A stretch of DNA of 64,000 bases from the NCBI GenBank assembly GCA_947168525.1, contig CAMVMG010000006.1:33419-97418 (forward strand). The letters run 5' to 3'. Positions 21,323 to 29,248 of this stretch are shown in pieces. The notes under the pieces were generated by a model. The model saw only the letters and a list, made by a program, of their open reading frames with translations, did no database searches and was not told the DNA's origin. Both the position numbers and the translations under genes were made by a program. This DNA is from an uncultured Bacteroidales bacterium. Lineage in GTDB: Bacteria > Bacteroidota > Bacteroidia > Bacteroidales > UBA932. Positions within the stretch are counted from its first letter, which is position 1, and the number at the start of each line of letters is the position of its first letter.

Positions 21323-22753
21323 TTATTCGTGAACGTAAAGATCCCAGCCCAGGTAGTTCTCGATGGCGTCCTGCAGAATGCCGGCCACCTGCGTGCGGCA
21401 TGCGGCCACGTGATGCTCGAAACCGTTGTGGCAGATATGTTTCATGAGTTTCTGGAGGTTCGGAACCTTGGTAACGGCGATGCAACCGTCCATTCCATAA
21501 GGATCGTTGGTGATTTCACCTTCGCCCACATAAGCCTTGATGCGGCCCAGGGTATCGTCGGTGGAGATGCGGAAGAAGGTGAAGTCGCCCTCGGAGACCT
21601 TGGCGCTCACGGCACCGAACGTCCTTACCTTGCCAAGGGTACGTCCGAGTACGCCCAGTGGAGCCAGCTTGAGGTCCTTGTTGCCGATGAATCCACAGGG
21701 GAAGTTGCCGCAGTGGGTGCAGACGCACTTTTCGCGGTCCTGTGCGAAGTTATTGTTCCAGTCCATGAGGGCGGCGGGTTCCATGGAAGCCAGGGAGAGG
21801 GCATACATGGACACGGCTCCGGCGATATCGGTCTCGCAGGCGCTAGGGATAAGCTTGTCGGAGAGCATGGACATGGCCACGCAGGCAGCGCAGCCGTAGT
21901 TCATCTCCAAGGAGTCCCAGCACTGGATGGCCAGGGCGTCACAGGCGTTGGCGGAAGTCCAACGCTCTACTGCCACGGCAAACTTGGTTACCAGCGGCAT
22001 CTTCTCCTCATAGTTGGCGGGAACCTGGGCATATTCATGGATGCTCTTGCTCTTGGCCACATAGTCGGGATCGTCGTCGGCGATCTTCTCGGCGGCGAAG
22101 ATGAGTTCGGAGAGGTCGGCGGGAACTACGGTGATGCCGTACTTCTGCAGGAGCTTCTCGCTGGCGCGACAGGTGTTGAAGCCCAGCGGACGGGTGCCGA
22201 TCTGGCCGATGCGGCAGTGGCGCAGGCCATTCACGACGCGGCAGACACCGGCGAACTTGATGATGTCGGCCTTCACCAGCGGGTCGTAGATGTCATAGGT
22301 ATGGAGGGTGGTATCGGAGAACGGAATACCATACTGATACAGGTTGTTGCAGACAGAGATCTTGCCGCAGAAAGCGTCGCGGCGGTGGTCCAGGTCCACT
22401 TTGTCGTTGTAGTCGTCATAGGCCTGCACCAGGACGGGAACGTTCAGGTTGGCCTCGTTGATGGCGTTGATGATACCAATCTCGAAACCGAAGTTCGGGA
22501 GGGCGACGATGATACCGTCGATCTCTTCGCGGTGAGCCTTGAACTGGGCGGCCACCTTGAGGCCGTCTTCCCGGGTTTCGATGGAGGAGCTTCCGGTAGG
22601 AGTGGCATCCTCGGGGAGGATCACATAGTCATAGCCGCATTCGTCCAGGACGCGGAGCAGTTCCTTGCGCACGTCGATGGCCAGGTCCGGATTAAAGTAG
22701 GCACGGGTGCCGATGATGACACCGAAACAGAGTTTTTTACCAGCTTTGTACAT
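21323..22753 (-). CDS. L-fucose/L-arabinose isomerase-family sugar isomerase
   Basis: 476 residues, cytoplasmic (no signal). The layout is that of FucI/AraA-like enzymes: an N-terminal Rossmann domain (GIIVALPNFGFEIGIINAI), a middle domain with candidate metal-site acids (AIQCWDSLEMNYG, SACETDIAGAVSMYAL) and a C-terminal domain with GFEHHVAACRTQVAG, whose paired histidines may bind metal. A Cys-rich patch (CVCTHCGNFPCGF) is typical of the subgroup that sits beside transketolase genes. It should convert an aldose to a ketose. It is followed by the permease (13 bases) and preceded by the kinase (27 bases). I cannot tell D-arabinose, D-apiose or another pentose from sequence alone. Confidence 0.85.
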   Translation of the reverse strand: MYKAGKKLCFGVIIGTRAYFNPDLAIDVRKELLRVLDECGYDYVILPEDATPTGSSSIETREDGLKVAAQFKAHREEIDGIIVALPNFGFEIGIINAINEANLNVPVLVQAYDDYNDKVDLDHRRDAFCGKISVCNNLYQYGIPFSDTTLHTYDIYDPLVKADIIKFAGVCRVVNGLRHCRIGQIGTRPLGFNTCRASEKLLQKYGITVVPADLSELIFAAEKIADDDPDYVAKSKSIHEYAQVPANYEEKMPLVTKFAVAVERWTSANACDALAIQCWDSLEMNYGCAACVAMSMLSDKLIPSACETDIAGAVSMYALSLASMEPAALMDWNNNFAQDREKCVCTHCGNFPCGFIGNKDLKLAPLGVLGRTLGKVRTFGAVSAKVSEGDFTFFRISTDDTLGRIKAYVGEGEITNDPYGMDGCIAVTKVPNLQKLMKHICHNGFEHHVAACRTQVAGILQDAIENYLGWDLYVHE

Positions 22754-22780
22754 AACAGTTATTCGTTTTATTGTTGTTGT

Positions 22781-24256
22781 TTATTTGATTAGTTGCTTGA
22801 CGGCTGCCTGCCAGCCTTCGTAGGCGGGGGCCACCTTGTCGTATGAACCGGGGACAACCGGTTTCTCGCCGTTCCAGACCTTGCCGGCTTCCTCAAAGGA
22901 ACTCCAGCGGCCAAGGGCGAAGCCGTTCATCACAAAGGCGCCGAAGGCCGATGCATCCTCCACCTCGGAGCGCACCACGGGCACCTGCAGGAGGTCGCTC
23001 TGGAACTGCATCAGGAAGCCGTTCCTGGTGGGACCGCCGTCGACGCGGATTTCCCGGAGGGCAATACCGGCCGTGTCGGTCATGGCCTTCACCAGGTCGG
23101 CCACCTGATAGCCGATGCTCTCCAGGGCAGCACGGCACACATGCTCGCGCGAGGAGCCCAAGGTGAGGCCGCAGATCTGGGCCTTCACCTCCGGATGCCA
23201 CCAGGGGGCGCCCAGACCGGCGAAAGCGGGGACGAAGTACACGCCGCCGTTGTCCTTCACGGACGTGGCCAGGCCCTCGATTTCACCTGCCCCGCCGATG
23301 AGGTGGAGTTTGTCCTTGAGCCAGGTAATGGTGGCGCCGGTGCAGTGGATGTTTCCTTCAAAGGCATAGAAGACTTTGCCCAGGGCGGCATATCCCACAG
23401 AGGTCACCAGGCCGTCGGGAGCGTCTGCAAACTTTTCGCCGATGTTCACCATCACGGAAGAACCGGTGCCGTAAGTGGCTTTACCCAGACCCTCCGTGAA
23501 GCACATCTGGCCTGCCAGGGCACCGTGGCTGTCACCCAGCACGCCGGCAATCCGGACAGGCTTGTCAAAGAGACCTTCCATCGTGGTTTCGCCGAAGACG
23601 GCGTCGCAGGGCAAAGCCTGAGGCAGCATGGAGGCGGGGATGGTGAGCAGGCGGAGCATGTCGGCATCCCAGTCCAGCGTATGGATGTTGAAAAGAAGGG
23701 TGCGGGATGCGTTGGTGTAATCCGTCGCATGCACCTTGCCTGAGGTAAGTTTCCAGATGAGCCAGCATTCTACCGTTCCCATCAGGAGTTCTCCCCTTTC
23801 GGCTGCAGCACGGGCCCCGTCCACGTTGTCCAGGATCCACTTCACGCCGCTTCCGGAGAAATACGGGTCGATCAGGAGGCCTGTGCGCTCTTTCACCAGC
23901 GGACCGCAGCCCTGGGCCTTGAGGGCATCGCAGATGTCCTTGCCCCGCATGCACTGCCACACCACGGCGTTGCACACCGGTTTTCCGGTGAGGCGGTTCC
24001 AGACAATCACGGTCTCCCGCTGGTTGGTCAGGGCCAGGGAGCAGTCATCGGCCTGGCAGCCAGCTTTCTCCACCACGGAGCGGATCACGGCCACCGTGTG
24101 CGCGTAAAGCACTTCGGGATCGTGTTCCACCCAACCTTCGCGCGGGTAAATCTGGTCATGGGGCAATGCGGCGGAAACCACCAGCGTGCCGTCTTCCTTG
24201 AAAAGGAGGGCCTTGGTGCTCTGGGTGCTCTGATCGACGGAAATAATGTACGGCAT
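22781..24256 (-). CDS. FGGY-family carbohydrate kinase (glycerol kinase-like)
   Basis: 491 residues. The N-terminal phosphate-binding loop SVDQSTQSTKALLF, the VVWQCMRGKDICDAL helix and the C-terminal DGGPTRNGFLMQFQSDLL signature place it in the FGGY family, nearest the glycerol-kinase branch (ALTNQRETVIVWNRLTGKP). In this operon it lies between an isomerase and a transketolase, so its likely substrate is the ketose made by the isomerase rather than glycerol. It starts 6 bases after the transketolase C-subunit stop. An apulose or ribulose/xylulose kinase role is inferred; the glycerol-like half of apulose would suit a glycerol-kinase-like pocket. Confidence 0.88.
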   Translation of the reverse strand: MPYIISVDQSTQSTKALLFKEDGTLVVSAALPHDQIYPREGWVEHDPEVLYAHTVAVIRSVVEKAGCQADDCSLALTNQRETVIVWNRLTGKPVCNAVVWQCMRGKDICDALKAQGCGPLVKERTGLLIDPYFSGSGVKWILDNVDGARAAAERGELLMGTVECWLIWKLTSGKVHATDYTNASRTLLFNIHTLDWDADMLRLLTIPASMLPQALPCDAVFGETTMEGLFDKPVRIAGVLGDSHGALAGQMCFTEGLGKATYGTGSSVMVNIGEKFADAPDGLVTSVGYAALGKVFYAFEGNIHCTGATITWLKDKLHLIGGAGEIEGLATSVKDNGGVYFVPAFAGLGAPWWHPEVKAQICGLTLGSSREHVCRAALESIGYQVADLVKAMTDTAGIALREIRVDGGPTRNGFLMQFQSDLLQVPVVRSEVEDASAFGAFVMNGFALGRWSSFEEAGKVWNGEKPVVPGSYDKVAPAYEGWQAAVKQLIK

Positions 24257-24262
24257 GATGTC

Positions 24263-25222
24263 TTATTTTTGGGCTACAGCTTCAAATACACGGGTGGAAT
24301 ACCCTACGAAATCCAGGGCCTGCCTGACGATGCCGTCGGCATCCAGGCCATAGTAATGGAAGATTTCCGGAGAGGTGCCGTGGATGACGTCCTCGTCCGG
24401 GATGCCCAGGATACGCACCGGGACCGGGGCCTCGGAGAGGGCCTCCGTGACCAGGGCGCCCAGGCCGCCGAACCGGCTATGTTCTTCTACGGTGATGATG
24501 CGGCCCGTCTCCCGGGCGGCCTTGAGCACAGCCTCTTTGTCGAAGGGCTTGATCCAGGAGAGGTCCAGCACGCGGGCACAGATGCCTTTCTCCTTCAACG
24601 CCTTTCCGGCCTGCAGGGCATGACAGACGGTTTCTCCCGCACCGATGATGGTGAGGTCGCTGCCGTCCATGAGCAGATTGGCCTTGCCGATCTCGAACGT
24701 AAAATCGTCGTTCTCATAGACATCCGGTACAGCGGCACGTCCTACCCGTACGTAACAGGGCTCCGGGAAATCCACCAGGAACTTCACCAGTTTTTCCGTG
24801 GCACGGCCGTCCGGAGGGAGCACCACGTTCATGCCCGGGAAGGCGCGCAGCACGGCAATGTCGTGCAGGCTGTGGTGCGTGGCGCCCAGAGCACCGTAAG
24901 CCACACCGCCGCTTACGCCCAGGATGGTGACAGGATTGCGGCTGTAGGCCAGGTCCACTTTTACCTGTTCCAGGCTGCGGGCCACATAGAAGCAGGCCGG
25001 CCCGCAGCAGAACACTTTCTTGCCGCTGTGGGCCAGACCGGCGGAAATTCCCACCGCGTCCTGCTCGGCAATGCCGCATTCCACGAACTGGCCTGGAAGT
25101 TCCTTGGCAAAGTCCCCGAGGGTGACAGAGCCGCGGGCATCCGTGGTAACGGCTACAATATCTTTATCCTCCCGCGCGAGTGCGAGGAGCGTGTCGGTAA
25201 AACTCTTTCTGCAGGCTATCAT
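24263..25222 (-). CDS. Transketolase, C-terminal subunit (split transketolase)
   Basis: 319 residues: the pyrimidine-binding half with the catalytic glutamate in VECGIAEQDAVGISAGLA and the C-terminal domain (GKANLLMDGSDLTIIGAGETV, VEEHSRFGGLG). The ORF track starts at 25237, but ATG 25222 overlaps the N-subunit stop as ATGA and has a strong ribosome site (GGGAGGAAGCC) just upstream, so I chose it. Split transketolases occur in dedicated sugar pathways, including the apulose-4-phosphate transketolase described for D-apiose use. It needs thiamine diphosphate and the partner subunit encoded next to it. Confidence 0.93.
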   Translation of the reverse strand: MIACRKSFTDTLLALAREDKDIVAVTTDARGSVTLGDFAKELPGQFVECGIAEQDAVGISAGLAHSGKKVFCCGPACFYVARSLEQVKVDLAYSRNPVTILGVSGGVAYGALGATHHSLHDIAVLRAFPGMNVVLPPDGRATEKLVKFLVDFPEPCYVRVGRAAVPDVYENDDFTFEIGKANLLMDGSDLTIIGAGETVCHALQAGKALKEKGICARVLDLSWIKPFDKEAVLKAARETGRIITVEEHSRFGGLGALVTEALSEAPVPVRILGIPDEDVIHGTSPEIFHYYGLDADGIVRQALDFVGYSTRVFEAVAQK

Positions 25223-26055
25223 AAGGCTTCCTCCCATTCTTTGATTCTGGCATCAATTTCTTCCAGTGCCTGGGCATACTGCTCGGGCGTAGGGACGCCG
25301 TGATGCCACTTGGCCACATTCTCCATAAAAGAGACCCCTTTCCCCTTTGTGGTATGGGAAACAATCAAGTGGGGCTTCTCCGCCCGGAAGTCTATTCCGT
25401 CCAGGGTGCGGACAATATCGTCCATGTCGTCGCCGTCCATCTCAACCACATCCCAACCGAAAGCGGTCCACTTGGCCACGATATCGTCAATGCCCATCAC
25501 GTCTTCCGTATTGCCGCTGATCTGCAGGTGGTTCCGGTCGATGATGGCCACCAGGTTCCCCAGTTTGTACTGGCGTCCGGCCATGGCGGCCTCGTAGATG
25601 GATCCCTCTCCCTGCTCGCCGTCGCCCATCAGCACAAAAGTGCGGTAGGCTTTCCCGTCCATCCTGGCAGCCAGGGCCATGCCCACGCCGATGGAAAGGC
25701 CGTGTCCCAGGGCACCGGAGTTGACCTCGATGCCGGGGACATTCACGGTAGGATGGCCTCCCAGCGGGGAGCCGAACTGCCCCAGCGTATCCAGGACAGC
25801 CTTGTCCAGGATACCTTTGGCCTCCAGGGTGACGAACAGAGCCTCTACGCAATGGCCTTTGCTCAGGATAAAGCGGTCCCGATCCGGATTGTCCAGGTTA
25901 TCTTTGTCCACATGAAGCGTATGAAAGTAAAGGGCCGTGAGCACATTCAGACACGACAAATCACCGCCCGTATGGCCGGCCTTTGCACTGCAAATGATTT
26001 CCATCAGTCTTCTTCTGCTCCGTTCGGAAGTCAGTTTAAGTTGTGATGTGTTCAT
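25219..26055 (-). CDS. Transketolase, N-terminal subunit (split transketolase)
   Basis: 278 residues: the diphosphate-binding half with GHTGGDLSCLNVL, LSKGHCVEALF, GSPLGGHPTVNVPG, GALGHGLSIGVGMALA and the thiamine-diphosphate motif GDGEQGEGSIYEAAMAGRQYKLGNL. It is the first gene of the long leftward operon, directly behind the DeoR-type promoter, and is divergent from the regulator. The 4-base ATGA overlap with the C-subunit ensures coupled synthesis. Placing a transketolase first in a glycan operon is unusual. Confidence 0.93.
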   Translation of the reverse strand: MNTSQLKLTSERSRRRLMEIICSAKAGHTGGDLSCLNVLTALYFHTLHVDKDNLDNPDRDRFILSKGHCVEALFVTLEAKGILDKAVLDTLGQFGSPLGGHPTVNVPGIEVNSGALGHGLSIGVGMALAARMDGKAYRTFVLMGDGEQGEGSIYEAAMAGRQYKLGNLVAIIDRNHLQISGNTEDVMGIDDIVAKWTAFGWDVVEMDGDDMDDIVRTLDGIDFRAEKPHLIVSHTTKGKGVSFMENVAKWHHGVPTPEQYAQALEEIDARIKEWEEAL

Positions 26056-26086
26056 ATTTAAACTTTAGTGTTATACGTTTTCCCTG

Positions 26087-26151
26087 CAAATATAATCAAT
26101 CGAAAATCAATAACAAAAGAAAACGAAAGTTTTTTACAAAAAAACGAAAAT
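26087..26151 (-). promoter_or_regulatory. Operon promoter with three DeoR-type operator repeats
   Basis: The leftward -7 box TATATTTG occupies 26094-26087. Operator cores CGAAA start at 26101, 26124 and 26145 (ATCGAAAAT, AACGAAAGT, AACGAAAAT), spaced 23 and 21 bases, about two helical turns. The first core lies 14 bases from the -7 box, inside the promoter spacer, so a bound repressor would block polymerase. Confidence 0.72.
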
Positions 26152-26242
26152 TTTCAGCATAAAACCGGATAGAATGGCCTGTACGACATCTTTCCTTTTC
26201 GAAAATACAGAAAGCACGATTTTTATTTTCAAGTATTTTCAG

Positions 26243-26250
26243 TATCTTTG
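26243..26250 (+). promoter_or_regulatory. -7 box TATCTTTG of the deoR-family gene
   Basis: A match to TAnnTTTG 30 bases before the regulator start. A lone CGAAAAT core (C at 26200) lies about 43 bases upstream, which would allow self-regulation. Confidence 0.55.
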
Positions 26251-26280
26251 TATTTAGTATAATTAAAACTACCACGGGTT

Positions 26281-27039
26281 ATGGCACTCAATCAAAGAAG
26301 ACAGGAAATCCTGAACCTCATTAGGGAAGACGGGCATGCCAAAGTGCAGAAACTCGCCCAAATCTTCAACGTATCGGAAGTGACCATCCGCCAGGATCTG
26401 GAAACGCTGGAAAAGATGGGCTTCGTCCAGCGGGAATACGGCGGCGCCTTCCTCAAGGACGTTGGAAACTTCGCCACCACCGGTACCCTCATCAACGAGA
26501 ACTTGATGGTGGAAGAGAAGAAGGAACTGGCCAGAAAGGCCGTCTCCCTGATCCAGGAGGGAGAAACCATCATCCTGGATTCCGGCTCAACCACCACGGA
26601 AGTGGCCAAACTCATGACCGGGTTCAAGTCCCTCACGGTCATCACCAACGCCCTCAACATCGCCTATATCCTGGGCGGCAACCCGGGCATCAACCTCATC
26701 GTCTCCGGCGGTGAATTCAAGGCACCCACCCTCTCGCTCACGGGAGACATGGCAGCCGACACCTTCAAGGGCATCCATGTCAACAAATGCTTTCTGGCAA
26801 CGGCCGGCATCTCCCCGGACCTGCAGCTCACCTACCCTTCTCTGAGCGACCTTGTTGTGAAATCGGCCATGATCCGCGCCGCGGACAAAGTATACCTGGT
26901 GGCCGATTCTTCCAAGATCGGCATTTCCTCCTTCGCTTCGCTGGGGCGCCTTTCCCTGATCGATACACTCATCACGGACAGCAAGATCACCCCCGCCCAG
27001 AAAGAGGCCATCAAGGAGCTGAAAGTAGACATCCTTTAG
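26281..27039 (+). CDS. DeoR-family transcriptional regulator
   Basis: 252 residues. Residues 5-60 form the winged helix-turn-helix (AKVQKLAQIFNVSEVTIRQDLETLEKMG, QREYGGAFL). The rest is the DeoR sensor domain that binds a phosphorylated sugar, with ILDSGSTTTEVAKLM, ITNALNIAY, the effector-site KCFLATAGIS and the closing LIDTLITDSKI. It is divergent from the 12-gene operon and is the obvious candidate to bind the CGAAA repeats. The effector is probably the ketose phosphate made by the operon's kinase. A hairpin terminator follows it. Confidence 0.95.
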   Translation: MALNQRRQEILNLIREDGHAKVQKLAQIFNVSEVTIRQDLETLEKMGFVQREYGGAFLKDVGNFATTGTLINENLMVEEKKELARKAVSLIQEGETIILDSGSTTTEVAKLMTGFKSLTVITNALNIAYILGGNPGINLIVSGGEFKAPTLSLTGDMAADTFKGIHVNKCFLATAGISPDLQLTYPSLSDLVVKSAMIRAADKVYLVADSSKIGISSFASLGRLSLIDTLITDSKITPAQKEAIKELKVDIL

Positions 27040-27065
27040 AAACCCATGACAAACCGTTTTAATGC

Positions 27066-27099
27066 AAGACCCGCTGCGAATCTCTTCGAAGCGGGTCTT
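27066..27099. terminator. Terminator after the deoR-family gene
   Basis: AAGACCCGCT and AGCGGGTCTT form a 10-bp stem around a 14-base loop 26 bases after the stop; the following U-run is short. The stem could also stop leftward transcription from the antisense promoter at 27165. Confidence 0.75.
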
Positions 27100-27164
27100 T
27101 AACCATTATTAACTATTAACCAATATAAGGTGATTTCTTTCGTTCTCCTCCATCTTACCGCCTG

Positions 27165-27207
27165 CAAATATAAGAAAACGAAATTAAACAACAAAAGAAA
27201 TCGAAAC
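27165..27207 (-). promoter_or_regulatory. Copy of the DeoR-controlled leftward promoter, with no gene downstream
   Basis: A leftward -7 box TATATTTG (27172-27165) with operator cores CGAAA at 27179 and 27202. The offsets of 14 and 37 bases from the box, and the 23-base repeat spacing, are identical to those at the operon promoter. It points toward the 3' end of the regulator gene. Nearby AGAACGAAAG (reverse strand, 27137-27146) is a further core. Confidence 0.62.
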
Positions 27208-27276
27208 TTTTAACAAAAAAAAAATATTCTACGCAAAAATGACCGCCATCTTCCGGCATTAATCTTCAATTTGAAG

Positions 27277-27284
27277 TATCTTTG
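27277..27284 (+). promoter_or_regulatory. -7 box TATCTTTG immediately before the S15/CocE hydrolase
   Basis: The box ends only 5 bases before the ATG at 27290, so the message would begin at or next to the start codon. A 13-base palindrome CTTCAATTTGAAG abuts the box upstream. Confidence 0.5.
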
Positions 27285-27289
27285 CAGAT

Positions 27290-29035
27290 ATGAAACGATT
27301 CATTTCACTTATCCTGCTGCTAGTTCCCGCAGCGCTCTCCGCCCAGATCTTCGGACTGGACCCGGTGCCCACTTCCCTTCCCGCTTCCCATCTGTGCATA
27401 TATAAAGACACGCTGGTTGCCGGAGGAGACGGCCACCTGCTCGTTACCCAGATGTATATGCCGGAAGGCGACGGTCCCTGGCCCGTGGTGGTCTACCGCA
27501 CTCCGTATATGAACAATGCGCCCCTCGGCGACTGGATGCTGGGATTCAAACAGTATGCCGAGCGTGGCATCGGCGTCATCGTCCAGCGATGCCGGGGCAC
27601 GGGAGGATCGGAGGGCACCTTCGAGCCTAACGTAAACGAGCGGGCCGATGGCCTGGCCCTGCTGGACTGGCTGCAAAAGGCTCCCTGGTGCAAGAGCATC
27701 GGCCTTACGGGCTGCTCCTACATGGGCCTCACCAGCTGGATCGTAGCCGATGCGGTTCCGGAAAAAGTGAAAGGCATCTATCTGGAACATTACGGGGTAG
27801 ACCGGCACCTGTCGGCCTATAACAGCGGCCTGTTCCGGCAGGACATCCTCACGGCATGGGCTATCGACAATGCCGGCGTCCCCATCCGGAAGCCGGAAGT
27901 GACCGACAGTGACAAACCCTATTACGACGAAATGCGCTATATGCCCCAACGGACAATGGACGAAGACCTTCTGGGGGCGCAGATTCCCTGGTACAGAGAC
28001 TGGATCTCCCATACGGACTACCCGGATCCTTACTGGCACACCGGGTTCTGGGCCCTTCTCAGAAGCATCCCGCCCAAGATCCAGGTTCCGATGACCGTGG
28101 TCGCCGGCCACTTCGACCACCACATGGAGGGCACCATCCTGGGGTACGAACTGCTGCCGGAAGCCACCAAGGCCAGGAGCCGGCTCCTGGTGGGCGGCTG
28201 GAACCACGGCTTCGAGACCACGCCCAAGCTGGATGGGCTGGTGCACGACCACGACATCGACATCAACCTGGATACATTCGAATGGTTCTATTCGCTCCTG
28301 GTCGAAGAGAAAGAGCCCGTGCACGAAGTGAAAGTCTACGACATCGGTGCAGACAAATGGCTCTCCCTGCCGGAATGGCCATCGGCCGCCGGAAACGCCC
28401 GGACCTTCTTCCTGAGCAGCGAAGCAGAAGGAACGGTGTTCGGCCTGAAAGACTTGCCTTCCGGCAAAAGGAAGGCACTCTCCTATGATTACGACCCCTC
28501 CAATCCCGTCTTTTCGATAGGCGGGGAAACCCTTTTCAACTCCAATGCCCGGAAGGGCAGCCAGCCGCAGAAACCGGCCGGTTACCGGGACGATATCCTC
28601 TTCTTCCGCTCCGAGCCCCTCACCAATCCTATGACCCTCTCGGGCATGCCCAAGGCTGTCATCTGGTTCTCGTCCGACTGTGAAGACACGGCCGTGACGG
28701 TGAAAATCAGCGAAGAAAAGGCCGACGGAACCACGCTGAACATCCGTACAGGCATTGCCACCCTGGCCTTCCGCAAGGCTAAACTGGGGCACCGCGGAAC
28801 CTACAACCCGGGAGAGATTGTTCCTGTTGAAATTCAGATGCTGCCCATCGTCTGGGAACTGCAGCCAGGCAGCCGCATCCGCGTGGACATCTCCTCCTCC
28901 GACTTCCCCCAATACAGCATCCACAGCAACTATCCTGGAGTGTGGTCTGCCCAGACCGCCATACGCACCGCCCGGCAGCATGTTTGGACCGGCAAACCCT
29001 ATCCCAGCCGGATAGAACTGCCCCTGCTGCCATAA
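27290..29035 (+). CDS. Secreted CocE/NonD or X-Pro dipeptidyl-peptidase (S15)-type hydrolase
   Basis: 581 residues with a signal peptide (LLVPAALSAQ). The alpha/beta hydrolase core shows YRTPYMN, IVQRCRGTGGSEGTF and the nucleophile elbow GCSYMGLTSW (Ser near 142). A likely acid lies in GHFDHHMEG and the histidine in GGWNHGFET. The C-terminal jelly-roll domain (YRDDILFFRSEPLTNPMTLSG, SRIRVDISSSDFPQYS) is that of the S15 and cocaine-esterase family. Such enzymes cleave esters, amides or X-Pro peptides. Operator repeats lie about 100 bases upstream, so it may belong to the same regulon and attack acylated plant compounds; this is inference. It is followed by the 44-base palindromic repeats. Confidence 0.87.
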   Translation: MKRFISLILLLVPAALSAQIFGLDPVPTSLPASHLCIYKDTLVAGGDGHLLVTQMYMPEGDGPWPVVVYRTPYMNNAPLGDWMLGFKQYAERGIGVIVQRCRGTGGSEGTFEPNVNERADGLALLDWLQKAPWCKSIGLTGCSYMGLTSWIVADAVPEKVKGIYLEHYGVDRHLSAYNSGLFRQDILTAWAIDNAGVPIRKPEVTDSDKPYYDEMRYMPQRTMDEDLLGAQIPWYRDWISHTDYPDPYWHTGFWALLRSIPPKIQVPMTVVAGHFDHHMEGTILGYELLPEATKARSRLLVGGWNHGFETTPKLDGLVHDHDIDINLDTFEWFYSLLVEEKEPVHEVKVYDIGADKWLSLPEWPSAAGNARTFFLSSEAEGTVFGLKDLPSGKRKALSYDYDPSNPVFSIGGETLFNSNARKGSQPQKPAGYRDDILFFRSEPLTNPMTLSGMPKAVIWFSSDCEDTAVTVKISEEKADGTTLNIRTGIATLAFRKAKLGHRGTYNPGEIVPVEIQMLPIVWELQPGSRIRVDISSSDFPQYSIHSNYPGVWSAQTAIRTARQHVWTGKPYPSRIELPLLP

Positions 29036-29053
29036 TTTCCCTCCATCCCCCCG

Positions 29054-29167
29054 TAGGGTGCACCTGGAAGTGCACCCTAACCGGCATACCCCCCGTGTAG
29101 GGTGCACCTGAAAGTGCACCCTAGTCGGCATACACCCCCCGTAGGGTGCACCGAAATGCGCACCCTA
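29054..29167. repeat. Three tandem 44-bp units, each holding a hairpin
   Basis: TAGGGTGCAC, a 6-base loop and GTGCACCCTA recur at 29054, 29098 and 29142, an exact 44-base period. The 18-base linkers are nearly the same (ACCGGCAT... and GTCGGCAT..., ending CCCCCG). The third right arm has one change (GCGCACCCTA). It lies between convergent genes. Confidence 0.92.
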
Positions 29168-29193
29168 ACCAGGCACGCAAAAGGGGCAGGCGC

Positions 29194-29227
29194 AAAAAAA
29201 GGAGGCCAGCCCTTTGGGGCGACCTCC
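29194..29227 (-). terminator. Terminator of the leftward GH3 gene
   Basis: On the minus strand GGAGGTCGCCCC pairs imperfectly with GGGCTGGCCTCC and is followed by seven T. It lies about 20 bases after the GH3 stop codon. Confidence 0.85.
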
Positions 29228-29248
29228 TACATAACGCTGAAAGCGGGA

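Noticed and set aside
20335-24256. L-fucose or L-rhamnose catabolic operon, from the FucI-like isomerase and nearby rhamnosidases
   Set aside because: No fuculose/rhamnulose-phosphate aldolase or lactaldehyde enzyme is present; transketolase is the onward step, which fits a pentose better. The permease is not RhaT-like.
22781-24256. Housekeeping glycerol kinase (glpK)
   Set aside because: The sequence is glycerol-kinase-like, but the gene is embedded between a sugar isomerase and transketolase with no glycerol facilitator or glycerol-3-phosphate dehydrogenase nearby.
20335-26055. Sulfoquinovose transketolase (sulfo-TK) pathway
   Set aside because: A split transketolase and an isomerase are shared with that pathway, but an FGGY kinase is present and no sulfoacetaldehyde reductase or sulfonate exporter is seen.
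29054-29167. CRISPR-like array (three repeats at equal spacing)
   Set aside because: The 18-base linkers are nearly identical, only three units exist, and no cas genes are nearby; it is a tandem palindromic repeat.
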